A stretch of 64,000 bases of DNA. Origin: Saprospiraceae bacterium UBA1994 (lineage in GTDB: Bacteria > Bacteroidota > Bacteroidia > Chitinophagales > Saprospiraceae). The stretch's first letter is position 1. Each line of letters starts with the position of its first letter. The translations under genes were made by a program, and so were the position numbers. The notes below the pieces were generated by a model that saw only the letters and a list, made by a program, of their open reading frames with translations, ran no database searches and was not told the DNA's origin. Of the stretch, positions 27,757 to 37,286 are shown in pieces. The stretch covers positions 1 to 64,000 of the forward strand of contig DDCY01000029.1 in the NCBI GenBank assembly GCA_002335865.1. Reading direction: 5' to 3'.

Positions 27757-28743
27757 ATGTCAAGAATAATAACACTGAGAGAGGCTATCGGAGAAGCGAT
27801 GTCAGAGGAAATGAGAAGAGACGATTCAGTCTTTTTGATGGGAGAGGAAGTAGCGGAATACAATGGTGCTTACAAAGTGTCTAAGGGTATGCTTCATGAG
27901 TTTGGTCCTAAGCGTGTGATCGATACACCTATTGCAGAGCTTGGATTCGCTGGTATCGGTGTAGGAGCAGCTATGAATGGACTAAAGCCGATTGTTGAGT
28001 TCATGACATGGAATTTTGCAGTGTTAGCATTTGACCAGATTATCAATAATGCAGCTAAGACACTGACACAATCTAATGGTGAGTTTGGATGTCCTATCGT
28101 ATTTCGTGGACCATCAGGAGCTGCAGGTCAGCTAGCTCAGCAGCACTCTCAGACTTTTGAGGCATGGTTGGCCAACTGTCCGGGACTCAAGGTTATATCT
28201 TGTGTAGATCCTTATGATACAAAAGGCCTGATGAAATCTGCGATTAGAGATCAAGATCCTATATGCTTTATGGAATCAGAACAACTATATGGACTTAAAG
28301 GTGAAGTGCCAGAAGAGGAGTACTTAGTACCGATAGGAAAAGCAGTAGTTAGATCAGAAGGTACAGATGTAACTTTAGTATCATTTAATAAGATGATGGA
28401 AGTAACTAAAGCCGCAGCAGCAGAATTAGCAAAGGAAGGTATCTCAGCAGAGGTAATCGATCTTCGTACTATACGGCCATTAGATCACGAGACGATCGTG
28501 AAATCTGTAAAGAAGACTAATAGACTAGTCGTAATAGACGAATCATGGCCATTTGCAGGAGTGTCTGCAGAGATAGCTTATGAGATACAGAAGTATGCCT
28601 TTGATTACCTAGATGCACCTGTGACAAGGGTCAATAGTGCTGATGTATCATTAGGATATGCTGCACCTTTCGTAGATGAATATCTACCTAATCCCGCTAA
28701 AGTGATCAAAGCCGTAAAAGAAGTAATGTACGCAAGAAGATAG
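27757..28743 (+). CDS. pdhB: Pyruvate dehydrogenase E1 component, beta subunit
   Basis: A 328-residue transketolase-like protein. Family motifs are LREAIGEAMSEEM at the N-terminus, MGEEVAEYNGAYKVSKGM, RVIDTPIAELGFAGIGVGAAMNG, the RGPSGAAGQLAQQHSQ loop and DLRTIRPLD near residue 240. It pairs with an E1-alpha subunit to decarboxylate pyruvate with thiamine diphosphate; the alpha gene is not in this window. A -7-like TAATTTTG lies at 27725-27732, 24 bp before the ATG, without a clear -33 element. A strong terminator follows. A branched-chain 2-oxoacid E1-beta is possible but less likely. Confidence 0.93.
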   Translation: MSRIITLREAIGEAMSEEMRRDDSVFLMGEEVAEYNGAYKVSKGMLHEFGPKRVIDTPIAELGFAGIGVGAAMNGLKPIVEFMTWNFAVLAFDQIINNAAKTLTQSNGEFGCPIVFRGPSGAAGQLAQQHSQTFEAWLANCPGLKVISCVDPYDTKGLMKSAIRDQDPICFMESEQLYGLKGEVPEEEYLVPIGKAVVRSEGTDVTLVSFNKMMEVTKAAAAELAKEGISAEVIDLRTIRPLDHETIVKSVKKTNRLVVIDESWPFAGVSAEIAYEIQKYAFDYLDAPVTRVNSADVSLGYAAPFVDEYLPNPAKVIKAVKEVMYARR

Positions 28744-28770
28744 TTCAGTTATAGTATTGTGGAAGATATA

Positions 28771-28805
28771 AGAGGAGCTGTTTTTCAGCTCCTCTAATTT
28801 TTTTT
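28771..28805 (+). terminator. Intrinsic terminator of pdhB
   Basis: AGAGGAGCTG, five T, then CAGCTCCTCT, followed by AA and a run of about eight T. It lies 27 bases after the pdhB stop. Confidence 0.92.
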
Positions 28806-29002
28806 AAGATTTCTATGAGACTTACTTAAAGATACGAGTCTTAAGTAATGAATAAGTTGGGTCAGTAAAACATAGTCGCTGGCAAAATGACTATTTCGAA
28901 ATTCAAATAAAATATAAATTTGTTAATAGTGGAGAGAGCTCAAAAATTGAGACTGTAATGTCTCGATTCTGAAAGTCTCATTTCTGAAAATCTAATTAAA
29001 GC

Positions 29003-29545
29003 ATGAAATTTAACCCATGGCATGATGTCTCAATAGGAGATAATGCACCAGGAGTAGTAAAAGGAATTATTGAAATACCTAAGAATGTAAGAGCCAAATA
29101 TGAGCTTGACAAGGAATCAGGAATGCTCATACTTGATCGAGTGTTATTTGCGTCCATTAACTATCCAGCTAATTATGGTTTTATTCCAAGGACATATTGT
29201 GATGATGATGATCCGCTAGATATATTGGTAATATCTCAGATCGATATAGTGCCAATGTGTTTGGTAGAAGCAAACGTAATCGGAGTAATGCGTATGATCG
29301 ATGGAGACGAAATGGATGATAAAATCATCGCCGTAGCGACTAATGATATGTCATTTAATCATGTGAAAGATATATCAGATTTACCGGCTCATTGGCTTAT
29401 AGAGTTAAGATCTTTTTTTCAAGATTATAAGAAACTTGAACATAAAACAGTCGTTGTGGAAGAATTTCAAAATAGAGAAGTGGCTATGAAAGTAGTAGAA
29501 CAAGCTATTAAGGATTACGATGCTAAATTTGGTGATAGAGATTAA
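29003..29545 (+). CDS. ppa: Inorganic pyrophosphatase, family I
   Basis: A 180-residue soluble enzyme hydrolysing pyrophosphate to phosphate. The signature DDDDPLDIL lies at residues 67-75 and supplies metal-binding aspartates. [15 protein letters not shown] before it and KDISDLP near 131 also match. Length and start ([12 protein letters not shown]) are normal for the family. Single gene with a long hairpin terminator downstream. Confidence 0.97.
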   Translation: MKFNPWHDVSIGDNAPGVVKGIIEIPKNVRAKYELDKESGMLILDRVLFASINYPANYGFIPRTYCDDDDPLDILVISQIDIVPMCLVEANVIGVMRMIDGDEMDDKIIAVATNDMSFNHVKDISDLPAHWLIELRSFFQDYKKLEHKTVVVEEFQNREVAMKVVEQAIKDYDAKFGDRD

Positions 29546-29558
29546 TCTGTTCAATCTT

Positions 29559-29613
29559 ATAAAAGTAAAAGACCAGTTATCACTTATAGAGATGACTAGT
29601 CTTTTACTTTTAT
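29559..29613 (+). terminator. Long-stem terminator of ppa
   Basis: ATAAAAGTAAAAGAC pairs perfectly with GTCTTTTACTTTTAT (15 bp), and AGTTATC/GATGACT extends the stem inside. The T-rich right arm gives the uridine run. It lies 14 bases after the ppa stop. Confidence 0.85.
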
Positions 29614-29708
29614 GGGGCGTTTTCTATTTGCTAAATCATTCAAGAAAACTATCATACTCATAATGATGTAGGGTATAATCATCTAAGCTATTTGTCTATC
29701 TTTGCAAT

Positions 29709-31046
29709 ATGGAATTTTCAGATCTTAATATTAGTAGACAGATGCTCAGGGCCCTTGATGATATTGGGTTCAAAAAGACAACTGACATACAAGAAAAGGC
29801 ATTTTCTACTATCATGTCAGGACGTGATGTAGTAGGTATAGCACAAACAGGTACAGGTAAGACAATTGCTTATCTATTGCCAGTATTGAGATTGTGGAAG
29901 TTTACCAAAGATCCTAATCCACGGATACTAATATTAGTACCTACTCGTGAGTTAACTCTACAGGTCAAAGCGGAGATAGATAAGCTTACAGAATATATGA
30001 ATGTAGTTACGGTCGCGGCCTATGGAGGTATCAATCTTAAAAAACATAGCGCGGAGTTAATGGAGGGTTGCGATATAGTTGTAGCGACTCCAGGAAGGCT
30101 TCTGGATTTGATTTGGACAAAAGCTCTTAATACAAAATTCATCAAGAAATTGATCATTGATGAAGTAGATGAAATGCTTAATCTAGGATTTAGGTCTCAA
30201 CTTAATGATATTCTAGAGCTGCTTCCGGAAAAGAAACAAAATTTACTTTTTTCGGCTACGATTACAGAAGATGTTGCTGTCCTTATAGATGATCATTTCA
30301 ATTCACCCGAAAGAATCATATCTGCAGATTCTGGTACACCATTAGATAATATTACACAAGTAAAATTTCACGTTCCAAATTTCTATTCCAAGGTAAATTT
30401 ACTTAAGTATCACCTACAAGACAAAGAGAAGTTTAACAAGGTGATTATCTTTCTTAATACCAAGAAGATGTCAGATATACTCCATGAGAATATAGTTGAA
30501 CTTTTCGGCGATGAAGTTGGTGTAATTCACTCTAATAAATCCCAGAACTACAGACTCAATGCCATCAGCAAATTTGATAATGGTGAACATAGATTACTAA
30601 TAGCTACAGATATATTAGCAAGAGGTATCGATCTTAATACTGTAAGTCATGTGATTAATTTTCATATCCCAGAGGAAGCAGAAAGTTATGTACATCGTAT
30701 TGGTCGTACCGGTCGAGCCGAAGCGGAAGGTCGTACAATCTCTTATATAACCGAAAAGGAAAAACCATTCATGAAGGCTATCGAAGGATTGATGGAATAC
30801 GCAGTTCCGGAGATCAATGTACCCGCGGCTGTTGAGATCTCAGAAGAGCTACTATACACAGAGATCGAAGAAGTGCAGATGCCTAACATGAATATGAAAA
30901 ACCCTACGAAAGGCCCATCTGGTGCAGCATTCCACACGAAAAAAGATAAGAATATCAATATCACTGTAGAAGAAGCTAGACGAATTAAAAGACGTAAAAG
31001 ATTACTTCAGCTTAGGAGTAAAGCGAAAGGAAAGAAAGGAAGATAG
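29709..31046 (+). CDS. DEAD-box ATP-dependent RNA helicase (motif II is DEVD)
   Basis: A 445-residue two-RecA-domain helicase that unwinds RNA. Motifs in order: Q-motif region GFKKTTDIQEKAF, motif I AQTGTGKT (45-52), PTRELTLQ, motif II DEVD at 151-154 in place of DEAD, SATITED, and motif VI HRIGRTGRAE. A short lysine/arginine-rich tail (KRRKRLLQLRSKAKGKKGR) replaces the longer tails of DeaD-type enzymes. A TATCTTTG -7-like element lies 5 bases before the ATG, but without TTTG at the expected spacing. The gene is convergent with the DsbA-like gene. Confidence 0.95.
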   Translation: MEFSDLNISRQMLRALDDIGFKKTTDIQEKAFSTIMSGRDVVGIAQTGTGKTIAYLLPVLRLWKFTKDPNPRILILVPTRELTLQVKAEIDKLTEYMNVVTVAAYGGINLKKHSAELMEGCDIVVATPGRLLDLIWTKALNTKFIKKLIIDEVDEMLNLGFRSQLNDILELLPEKKQNLLFSATITEDVAVLIDDHFNSPERIISADSGTPLDNITQVKFHVPNFYSKVNLLKYHLQDKEKFNKVIIFLNTKKMSDILHENIVELFGDEVGVIHSNKSQNYRLNAISKFDNGEHRLLIATDILARGIDLNTVSHVINFHIPEEAESYVHRIGRTGRAEAEGRTISYITEKEKPFMKAIEGLMEYAVPEINVPAAVEISEELLYTEIEEVQMPNMNMKNPTKGPSGAAFHTKKDKNINITVEEARRIKRRKRLLQLRSKAKGKKGR

Positions 31047-31076
31047 AACTAAGAAAAAAATGAAAGTGTCATTAGT

Positions 31077-31748
31077 TTAATCACCAATAATTTTTTTGAT
31101 ATTTGTTACTACCTTCTCAGCCTTGCTATACCCAGCAGAAACCACTTTAGTTTTACCCTTTGCAGAAAGCAAAACAGTAGGAAAACTCCTTACTTCTAAT
31201 TGATAGGCTCGTAGAAAATCATTTTTTATACCTGCCTTATACTCTTTCGATTCAAATTTATTGACGAAAGTTTCCCGGTCGATACTCATGCTCACAGCAA
31301 TATCAGCATAAGTATTAGTCAGATGTGGGTTTTTATTCTCAGCATAGAAAGCAGTCTGCACCTTATGAAAATAGGCCATGACAGTCGAAGGCTGTAATTC
31401 TCTAACTATCATTACTGCTCTACATGATGGTTCGGTATCATAAATCAGTTCTGTATCCAAGATGCCATATTGAAAAGGCTGTCCGCTTGCTTCATGTACA
31501 TCATTCCAATGGTCGGTAAGAAAGTCCTTAAGATTAGTCATTGTCTGAGTATCATATGGTCTCAACCCACCCATTACCATCTCTAGTTGGACATCCTCTC
31601 CTAGCTCAGTGATAACATCCTCGATCTCATGACCAAACCCATAGCACCACGAGCACATCGGATCACCAACATAAATCAAAGTGGGCTTGTCTTGGGAATT
31701 CATCGTATTAGCCATCATTAGAGTAATTGTAACTAGTAAATATTTCAT
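31077..31748 (-). CDS. DsbA-family thiol-disulfide oxidoreductase-like protein
   Basis: A 223-residue protein with an N-terminal hydrophobic signal (about 1-18). The active site is DPMCSWCYGF with Cys32 and Cys35, followed by a helical insertion and a cis-proline strand, RSFPTVLLS, near residue 190. That is the DsbA/FrnE-like layout of the thioredoxin superfamily. It likely acts in the periplasm on protein disulfides. It is convergent with the helicase gene, with 30 bp between stops. Confidence 0.87.
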   Translation of the reverse strand: MKYLLVTITLMMANTMNSQDKPTLIYVGDPMCSWCYGFGHEIEDVITELGEDVQLEMVMGGLRPYDTQTMTNLKDFLTDHWNDVHEASGQPFQYGILDTELIYDTEPSCRAVMIVRELQPSTVMAYFHKVQTAFYAENKNPHLTNTYADIAVSMSIDRETFVNKFESKEYKAGIKNDFLRAYQLEVRSFPTVLLSAKGKTKVVSAGYSKAEKVVTNIKKIIGD

Positions 31749-31863
31749 AGGTGTGTTTTATAACGATCCAATCTCACTAAACTTCAAAAAAGTGCAAGCC
31801 AAATCTAGTTTATTTTGGCAATCGATATTTAACAATTGGATTTTAGAAGTTGGATAGCAGCGA

Positions 31864-32340
31864 CTAATACATCCCCATGGGTTGATAAAATATCAAATTC
31901 CATTCGTCGCTTAGCTTAGCCCACCTGCGTACTGATCTAAATTGACCATCATTAGCAATCATAGTTTCTACTATGATTCCGGCAAATTCTTCGAATGATC
32001 TGGAAAAAGTGCCACCCATATCATCAAAAGGCCTATGTATGATCCATTCGTTTCTAGCGTACAAATAGTCCTCACCTCCTCCAATATCCTCTATAGCTTT
32101 GATACCTTTGAGTGGAAAGTTGATATGAGCCAATTGGAAAGTGGTATCCTCATGGAATTGATTGTAGAATGCTAAGAAATCATCTGGAATACCTTGGCTG
32201 ATTTCCTCAGTTGTGATCGTCTGTTTGTTAGCCTTAGATTTAGCTTGACTATAGAAAAAAAAGAAGCCTAGGGCTGTGATAATTATGAAGAGAAGGAAGT
32301 ATTTTAGTTTCAAAGTTGGTCTGTATATGTGATTGTACAA
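31864..32340 (-). CDS. Membrane-anchored protein, DUF4348-like
   Basis: A 158-residue protein with one N-terminal membrane helix (about 13-30) and an external domain. The stretch PDDFLAFYNQFHEDTTFQLAHINFPLKG near residues 53-80 resembles the DUF4348 group of Bacteroidota by its DF-x-x-F-Y...F-Q-x-x-H-I-x-F-P-L pattern. Function unknown. The gene stands alone, divergent from 32480. Confidence 0.6.
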   Translation of the reverse strand: MYNHIYRPTLKLKYFLLFIIITALGFFFFYSQAKSKANKQTITTEEISQGIPDDFLAFYNQFHEDTTFQLAHINFPLKGIKAIEDIGGGEDYLYARNEWIIHRPFDDMGGTFSRSFEEFAGIIVETMIANDGQFRSVRRWAKLSDEWNLIFYQPMGMY

Positions 32341-32479
32341 AACGAATGACGCTGGTCATTATTATCTAACATTAACAAAAGTACAACTTCCAAGCTTTTA
32401 TCTCTAACGATCTGATTCTATAACTCTCGGTTCCTCCCATTCTCTTTATTATCTTTGCCCAAACTAAAGAAGCTAGAAG

Positions 32480-33514
32480 ATGTCTAAGAGTGCAATATTA
32501 TTATGGATACTATGTATGTTATTTTTAGTGTCATGTAGGTCTAATAAAGTGCAATCCGACAATATTGCTAGTGAAAATACTGTAGTTACCTACCTTGATA
32601 GTTTATCAGCTTCTAAGGCTATTGTGGAAGGAGACGAGGATGGTTTCTTTGACAAAATATCTATAATAGATATTGCTATTCAATTAAAATCTGAAAAAGA
32701 ATATGCCAGCCGAGAAGAAGCTCTGGTGGAGTACAAGTCATATCTGCGTACAGAGGTTATGAATTGGACAGATTCAGAAAAAATATTGCTTAATGGTATA
32801 TTTGACAGTATTAAGATGCAAATACAAAGAGTGAATCCTAGTCTCATGCCAGACGATATCAGACTAGTGAAAATCCGGACTAACCATTATGGTCCAGATG
32901 TGTATTATACAAGAGGAAAGAATATTATGATTCCAGAAAATGCACTTTACCGTCAAGCAGCCAGAGAGATGTTAGAGCCAGTAATGATCCATGAGACATT
33001 CCATATCATTAGCAGATACGATAAACCTTTGAGAGAAAAAATCTATGCGCTTATTGGATTTTTTCCACATCTTAAAACACTTGATATACCCAAGACCATA
33101 ACAGACATGTGGCTCACTAATCCAGACGGTATATCTACAGACTATTATATACAACTCACAGACGGAGAGTCTTCTACTAAGGCGATTCCACTTATATTAA
33201 GTAATAAAGCCAATTTCACTCTAGTTAATCCAAGTTTCTTTAGCTATTTACAGTTTGATTTATTCGAATTGGATGAGAGTACGGGTAAATTGCTGCATGG
33301 TGACAACCTAGTTACTACGCTTACCGATGGTATGATGCCAGGGTTTTTTGAACAGATTAAGGATAATACACAGTATATTATCCATCCAGATGAAATAGCG
33401 GCAGATAACTTTATTTATGCGATCACTCGATCTAATATTACAGATAGTAAAATGTTCTCAGAAGAAGGGGCGGATCTAGTAGAAAGGCTATATTGGGTTT
33501 TACAAGAAAATTAA
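32480..33514 (+). CDS. Lipoprotein with HExxH motif, unrecognised family
   Basis: A 344-residue lipoprotein (Cys19 in FLVSC). The central motif MIHETFH, with His171, Glu172 and His175, fits a zinc metalloprotease site and is preceded by a helix-rich segment (REMLEPV). A downstream third ligand may be Glu in HPDEIAADNF near residue 300, a pattern seen where a late Glu completes the zinc site, but this is inference. No family was recognised. A TATCTTTG -7-like element lies at 32450-32457, 22 bases before the ATG. It could be a peptidase or a protein that kept only the motif. Confidence 0.72.
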   Translation: MSKSAILLWILCMLFLVSCRSNKVQSDNIASENTVVTYLDSLSASKAIVEGDEDGFFDKISIIDIAIQLKSEKEYASREEALVEYKSYLRTEVMNWTDSEKILLNGIFDSIKMQIQRVNPSLMPDDIRLVKIRTNHYGPDVYYTRGKNIMIPENALYRQAAREMLEPVMIHETFHIISRYDKPLREKIYALIGFFPHLKTLDIPKTITDMWLTNPDGISTDYYIQLTDGESSTKAIPLILSNKANFTLVNPSFFSYLQFDLFELDESTGKLLHGDNLVTTLTDGMMPGFFEQIKDNTQYIIHPDEIAADNFIYAITRSNITDSKMFSEEGADLVERLYWVLQEN

Positions 33515-33582
33515 TTGTTTAATTTGTGGAAAGATTAGCCTAGAAGCCATCTAATAATATTGCAAATCAGCGAAATAATATA

Positions 33583-34431
33583 ATGACATTCAAATCGACA
33601 CCCTTCAAAGAGAAAGTACATGAAATAATCTTCGAAGCCGATACTTCGGCAGGAAGGAGGTTTGATATCATATTACTTGTCCTGATTGTAGCTAGTGTTC
33701 TTGTGGTAACATTAGAAACGGTAGGATCATTATCAGCGGATTATGGCATTTTATTTTTATGGCTCGAGTGGATATTCACTATATTATTTACCATCGAGTA
33801 CATCCTTAGAATATACTCAGTTCGTAATCCATTCAAGTATATATTTAGCTTTTATGGTATCATAGATTTATTGGCAATTCTGCCTTTGTATCTTTCTATA
33901 TTCTTTGTAGGGAGTAAGCATTTGATCATCATACGGGTGATGAGACTTCTTAGAGTATTTAGGATATTTAAACTCGGTAGTTTTCTCCAGCATGGCAATG
34001 TCATTGTAAATTCATTAAAAGCGAGTAAAGCTAAGATTACTGTATTTATGTATTTTGTATTGCTAGCCGTTATCGTATTTGGTGCAATCATGTATATGGT
34101 TGAGGGGGGAATTAATTCTGACTTTGATAGCATACCAAGATCTATATATTGGGCGATTGTAACATTGACCACTGTTGGGTATGGAGATATTAGTCCTATC
34201 ACGCCGTTTGGACAATTTATTGCCGCCTTTATTATGATACTAGGTTATGCTGTGATTGCAGTGCCAACAGGTATTATCAGCGCAGAAATGGTTAATTCGA
34301 CGAAAGAAGAACATTTTGAGATCTCTACACAAGCCTGCAGATACTGTGGACATGATGGACATGATTATGATGCGGTCCATTGCAAATTTTGTGGAGAAAA
34401 GCTTAATGAGGAGAATAGGGATGAGAATTAA
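33583..34431 (+). CDS. Voltage-gated-type potassium channel with C-terminal zinc ribbon
   Basis: A 282-residue inner-membrane protein with six predicted membrane segments. S4 carries regularly spaced arginines (IIRVMRLLRVFRIFKLGSF, about 110-128). The pore helix and selectivity filter are WAIVTLTTVGYGDISP, with TVGYGD at 197-202. After S6, a cytoplasmic tail ends in two CxxC pairs (CRYCGHDG, CKFCGEKL), a zinc-ribbon-like domain. It conducts K+ across the inner membrane; voltage dependence is inferred from S4. Confidence 0.93.
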   Translation: MTFKSTPFKEKVHEIIFEADTSAGRRFDIILLVLIVASVLVVTLETVGSLSADYGILFLWLEWIFTILFTIEYILRIYSVRNPFKYIFSFYGIIDLLAILPLYLSIFFVGSKHLIIIRVMRLLRVFRIFKLGSFLQHGNVIVNSLKASKAKITVFMYFVLLAVIVFGAIMYMVEGGINSDFDSIPRSIYWAIVTLTTVGYGDISPITPFGQFIAAFIMILGYAVIAVPTGIISAEMVNSTKEEHFEISTQACRYCGHDGHDYDAVHCKFCGEKLNEENRDEN

Positions 34432-34704
34432 AGTCATTTAGTTCTAAACTTCAACTAGAAATCGAAGACGTTTGTCTTTGATGCACATGACTGCCGAATA
34501 CATTGGCGCTCGCCCCTAACAAATTACTGCCCTTTTTCACCAGCATGAGTCACCTTATTTTCAATTTTCCTGCGAGACTGAAGGCTTTCGTTTAGTTTTT
34601 TCTCAATTTCTCACTCCCTCAATCTCGGATATTCTCAACTTGATCAACGGACACTTTACAAAGCTCTAACACTACCAAAGGAAAGAAATCATTATCTTCA
34701 CGCT

Positions 34705-35559
34705 ATGACTACAACCAAGCTTATCGAATGTCCACGTGATGCGATGCAAGGCTTACATGACTTCATCGCCACTGATGCTAAGGCTAGATATATCAACCAA
34801 CTACTCAAAGTAGGGTATAATGTAATCGACTTCGGTAGTTTTGTGTCTCCTAAGGCAATACCACAGATGCGCGATACCGCAGAGGTACTTTCTAAGCTCG
34901 ATTTGGAGAATACAAATACAGAGCTTCTTACTATTGTAGCTAATTTGAGAGGCGCTGTCGATGCAGCTTGTCATTCTGAGATAGATTATTTGGGGTATCC
35001 ATTTTCAATTTCTGAGACTTTTCAGATCCGTAACACTAACTCGACGATAGCAGAAAGTCTAGAGCGTGTAAAGCGAATACAAGAAGTATGTGTAGGAAAT
35101 GATAAAAAACTAGTCATCTATATATCGATGGGCTTTGGAAATCCATATGGAGATCAGTGGAATGTAGAGATCGTACAGCAGTGGGTAGATCATTTATCTG
35201 CTATGGATATTAAGATCATGGCTTTATCAGATACAATAGGTGTAGCGACTCCAGAAAGCATAGAATACTTATTCGGTAATCTTATAACACCTTATCCAGA
35301 TGTAGAATTTGGAGCACATCTACATACTCAGCCACACAATTGGTATGGTCGTATCGATGCAGCCTACAAAAGTGGCTGTCGTAGATTTGATTCTGCGATT
35401 AAGGGCTTCGGTGGTTGTCCTATGGCTAAGGATGATCTTACAGGAAACATGGCTACAGAAAACCTTATTAGCTATTTTGATAAGAACAAATTATCATTAG
35501 GTATTGATAAAGAAGCATTCACAGAATCAATGCGTATCGCTCTTGAGATTTTTCCATAG
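34705..35559 (+). CDS. mvaB: Hydroxymethylglutaryl-CoA lyase
   Basis: A 284-residue TIM-barrel enzyme that cleaves HMG-CoA to acetyl-CoA and acetoacetate, usually in leucine breakdown. The N-terminus KLIECPRDAMQGL supplies the metal-binding Asp, GAHLHTQP near 205 gives the His-x-His metal site, and the signature GFGGCPMAKDDLTGN carries catalytic Cys238. IDFGSFVSPKAIPQMRDT matches the family. It is slightly shorter than the usual 300. Start codon choice (MTTTKLIECPRD) fits alignment. No leucine-pathway neighbours are present. Confidence 0.93.
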   Translation: MTTTKLIECPRDAMQGLHDFIATDAKARYINQLLKVGYNVIDFGSFVSPKAIPQMRDTAEVLSKLDLENTNTELLTIVANLRGAVDAACHSEIDYLGYPFSISETFQIRNTNSTIAESLERVKRIQEVCVGNDKKLVIYISMGFGNPYGDQWNVEIVQQWVDHLSAMDIKIMALSDTIGVATPESIEYLFGNLITPYPDVEFGAHLHTQPHNWYGRIDAAYKSGCRRFDSAIKGFGGCPMAKDDLTGNMATENLISYFDKNKLSLGIDKEAFTESMRIALEIFP

Positions 35560-35743
35560 ATTATTCTTATCTTTTTGTCATTTCTGACATTATCGGCAAA
35601 CTATATTTCCCTAATCATAGCATATCTAGCATTATGATCCGTACATTCACAAAGTATATAATCAACTCTTGAAAGTTTTGATTGCCTTTGTCTACCTTAA
35701 TAATAGAGTATTCACACAGTAACTATTAGAAACGAGCGATCAC

Positions 35744-36247
35744 TTGACCAAGCAAGAATTCAAAAAACTATTTGAGCAGTATTATAATCCACTGTGCAAC
35801 TTTGCCAGTACTATCTTATATAGTAGCAGCAAGGCGGAGGATGCAGTACAGGATGTATTTATCAAAATGTGGCAGAAGAAAGATACTTTAGGAGGTTTGG
35901 AGAATGTGAAGGCATATCTTTTTACGGCGACTAAGAACAAGTGTTTCGAATACCTCCGAAAGCTTAAATTGGAAAGGAAACTTAGTGAAGAGAATGAAAG
36001 TAGATTAGAAATGTCGTCTTCGATTAATATTGACGATGAAGCAGATAAGTATGTGCTAAAAGAAAAATTGTTTAATTCAATACGACAATTGCCGCCTAAA
36101 TGCCGTGATGTATTTACTTTGAGTAAGATAAATGGCCTAACTTACAACGAAATAGCCGATGAATTAGGTATAAGTCCCAAAACAGTAGAAAATCAAATGG
36201 GAAGAGCATTGCGACTGTTGAGGGAAATTATGAAAACGAAAAACTAA
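35744..36247 (+). CDS. ECF-type RNA polymerase sigma factor (TTG start)
   Basis: A 167-residue sigma-70 family protein. Region 2 is at about 15-80 (KAEDAVQDVFIKMWQKKD), and region 4 HTH at about 115-165 (LTYNEIADELGISPKTVENQM). It begins with TTG, as no nearby in-frame ATG precedes the conserved TKQEFKKLFEQYYNPL. It lies upstream of fecR and a TonB receptor with an STN domain, the classical FecI/FecR arrangement, so it probably directs transcription of the receptor in response to its substrate. Confidence 0.95.
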   Translation: MTKQEFKKLFEQYYNPLCNFASTILYSSSKAEDAVQDVFIKMWQKKDTLGGLENVKAYLFTATKNKCFEYLRKLKLERKLSEENESRLEMSSSINIDDEADKYVLKEKLFNSIRQLPPKCRDVFTLSKINGLTYNEIADELGISPKTVENQMGRALRLLREIMKTKN

Positions 36248-36317
36248 ATCAATACGTTATTAAAATCGTATTCGAGACAGGAATGCGAAGAAACATTTGA
36301 AAAAAATATTACCCTAG

Positions 36318-37280
36318 ATGAGTCTAGAAAACATCATTTCGAAGTATTTATTGAACAAGGCTGACCAGCTGGAGTTAGAGCAGCTCAGGGTGTGGCAAGC
36401 TGAGGCACACGATAATGTGCAGGCTTTAAAAGAGATTCAACAGATATTTTCACTTGATATGTCAGATTATAAGGCATATGACACCCAGAATGCGTGGGAT
36501 AAGGTCGCACCGCATATTTTGGAAAAAAAAACAAAAGACTCTGGTGCCAAGGTCTTTCAGCTGAAGAGATGGATTATTTCAGGAGTTGCAATCATTACGC
36601 TCTTGGCAGCAACAACGATGGTGTGGCAAAAGTATACTACTAATAGCTATACTACACATTACCTAACCATTGACACTAATCAATTAGCTAATCTACCAGA
36701 TAACTCTATTGTAAGTCTTGATAGAGGAACTACATTAGAGATTATATCTGAAAACTTTGCGCAGAATAGGGCTCTCAGTCTCACAGGAAGAGCATATTTC
36801 GAAGTAGCTAAAGATGTACAACATCCATTTACAGTAATGTTGCCGCAAGGTAAGATCACCGTACTCGGAACACAATTTAATATTAGTACTAATGATAATA
36901 TTGAAGAGATATATGTAACGGAGGGACATGTTAGGTATGAAATTGAGGATAGATATTTTGATCTCAAAGCAGGAGATTATATCAAAGTGCTTGATGGAGA
37001 CGTAATCAAAGTAGCTATGAATGACGCGAATTACTTAAGCTGGAAAAATGGTAAACTTGTACTAAAGGATGTGAATATATCAACAGCAGTAAAGAGTCTA
37101 GCTAAGCACTATCAGTCTAAAATCACTTTCTTGCCAGATGTAGCATTAAAAGATTGTAAAATCTCAACAACACTGGATCAAGAAACGCTAACTGAGGCAT
37201 TAGAAGAGTTATCTATATTGCTCTCAATAGAGTATAAAGCAGTTGGTGATAAAATTGTAATTTCAGATATTAATTGCTAA
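36318..37280 (+). CDS. FecR-family anti-sigma factor
   Basis: A 320-residue inner-membrane protein. A short cytoplasmic N-terminal part (1-90) should hold the sigma factor. One membrane helix follows (about 89-108; WIISGVAIITLLAATTMVW), then the FecR periplasmic domain with LPDNSIVSLDRGTTLEI, LTGRAYFEVAKDVQHPF and TVLGTQFNI. A C-terminal DUF4974-like domain (about 250-320) completes the Bacteroidota form. It follows the sigma gene by 70 bp and the receptor starts 6 bp after it. Confidence 0.95.
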   Translation: MSLENIISKYLLNKADQLELEQLRVWQAEAHDNVQALKEIQQIFSLDMSDYKAYDTQNAWDKVAPHILEKKTKDSGAKVFQLKRWIISGVAIITLLAATTMVWQKYTTNSYTTHYLTIDTNQLANLPDNSIVSLDRGTTLEIISENFAQNRALSLTGRAYFEVAKDVQHPFTVMLPQGKITVLGTQFNISTNDNIEEIYVTEGHVRYEIEDRYFDLKAGDYIKVLDGDVIKVAMNDANYLSWKNGKLVLKDVNISTAVKSLAKHYQSKITFLPDVALKDCKISTTLDQETLTEALEELSILLSIEYKAVGDKIVISDINC

Positions 37281-37286
37281 TCGCCT

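Noticed and set aside
29697..29704. TATCTTTG before the helicase gene as a full promoter
   Set aside because: The -7 element fits, but TTTG is missing at the 19-base spacing and only 5 bases separate it from the ATG, so it was not listed as a promoter.
33852..34202. 116-codon minus-strand frame inside the K+ channel gene
   Set aside because: It is antisense to well-conserved channel segments, including S4 and the filter, so it is a shadow frame.
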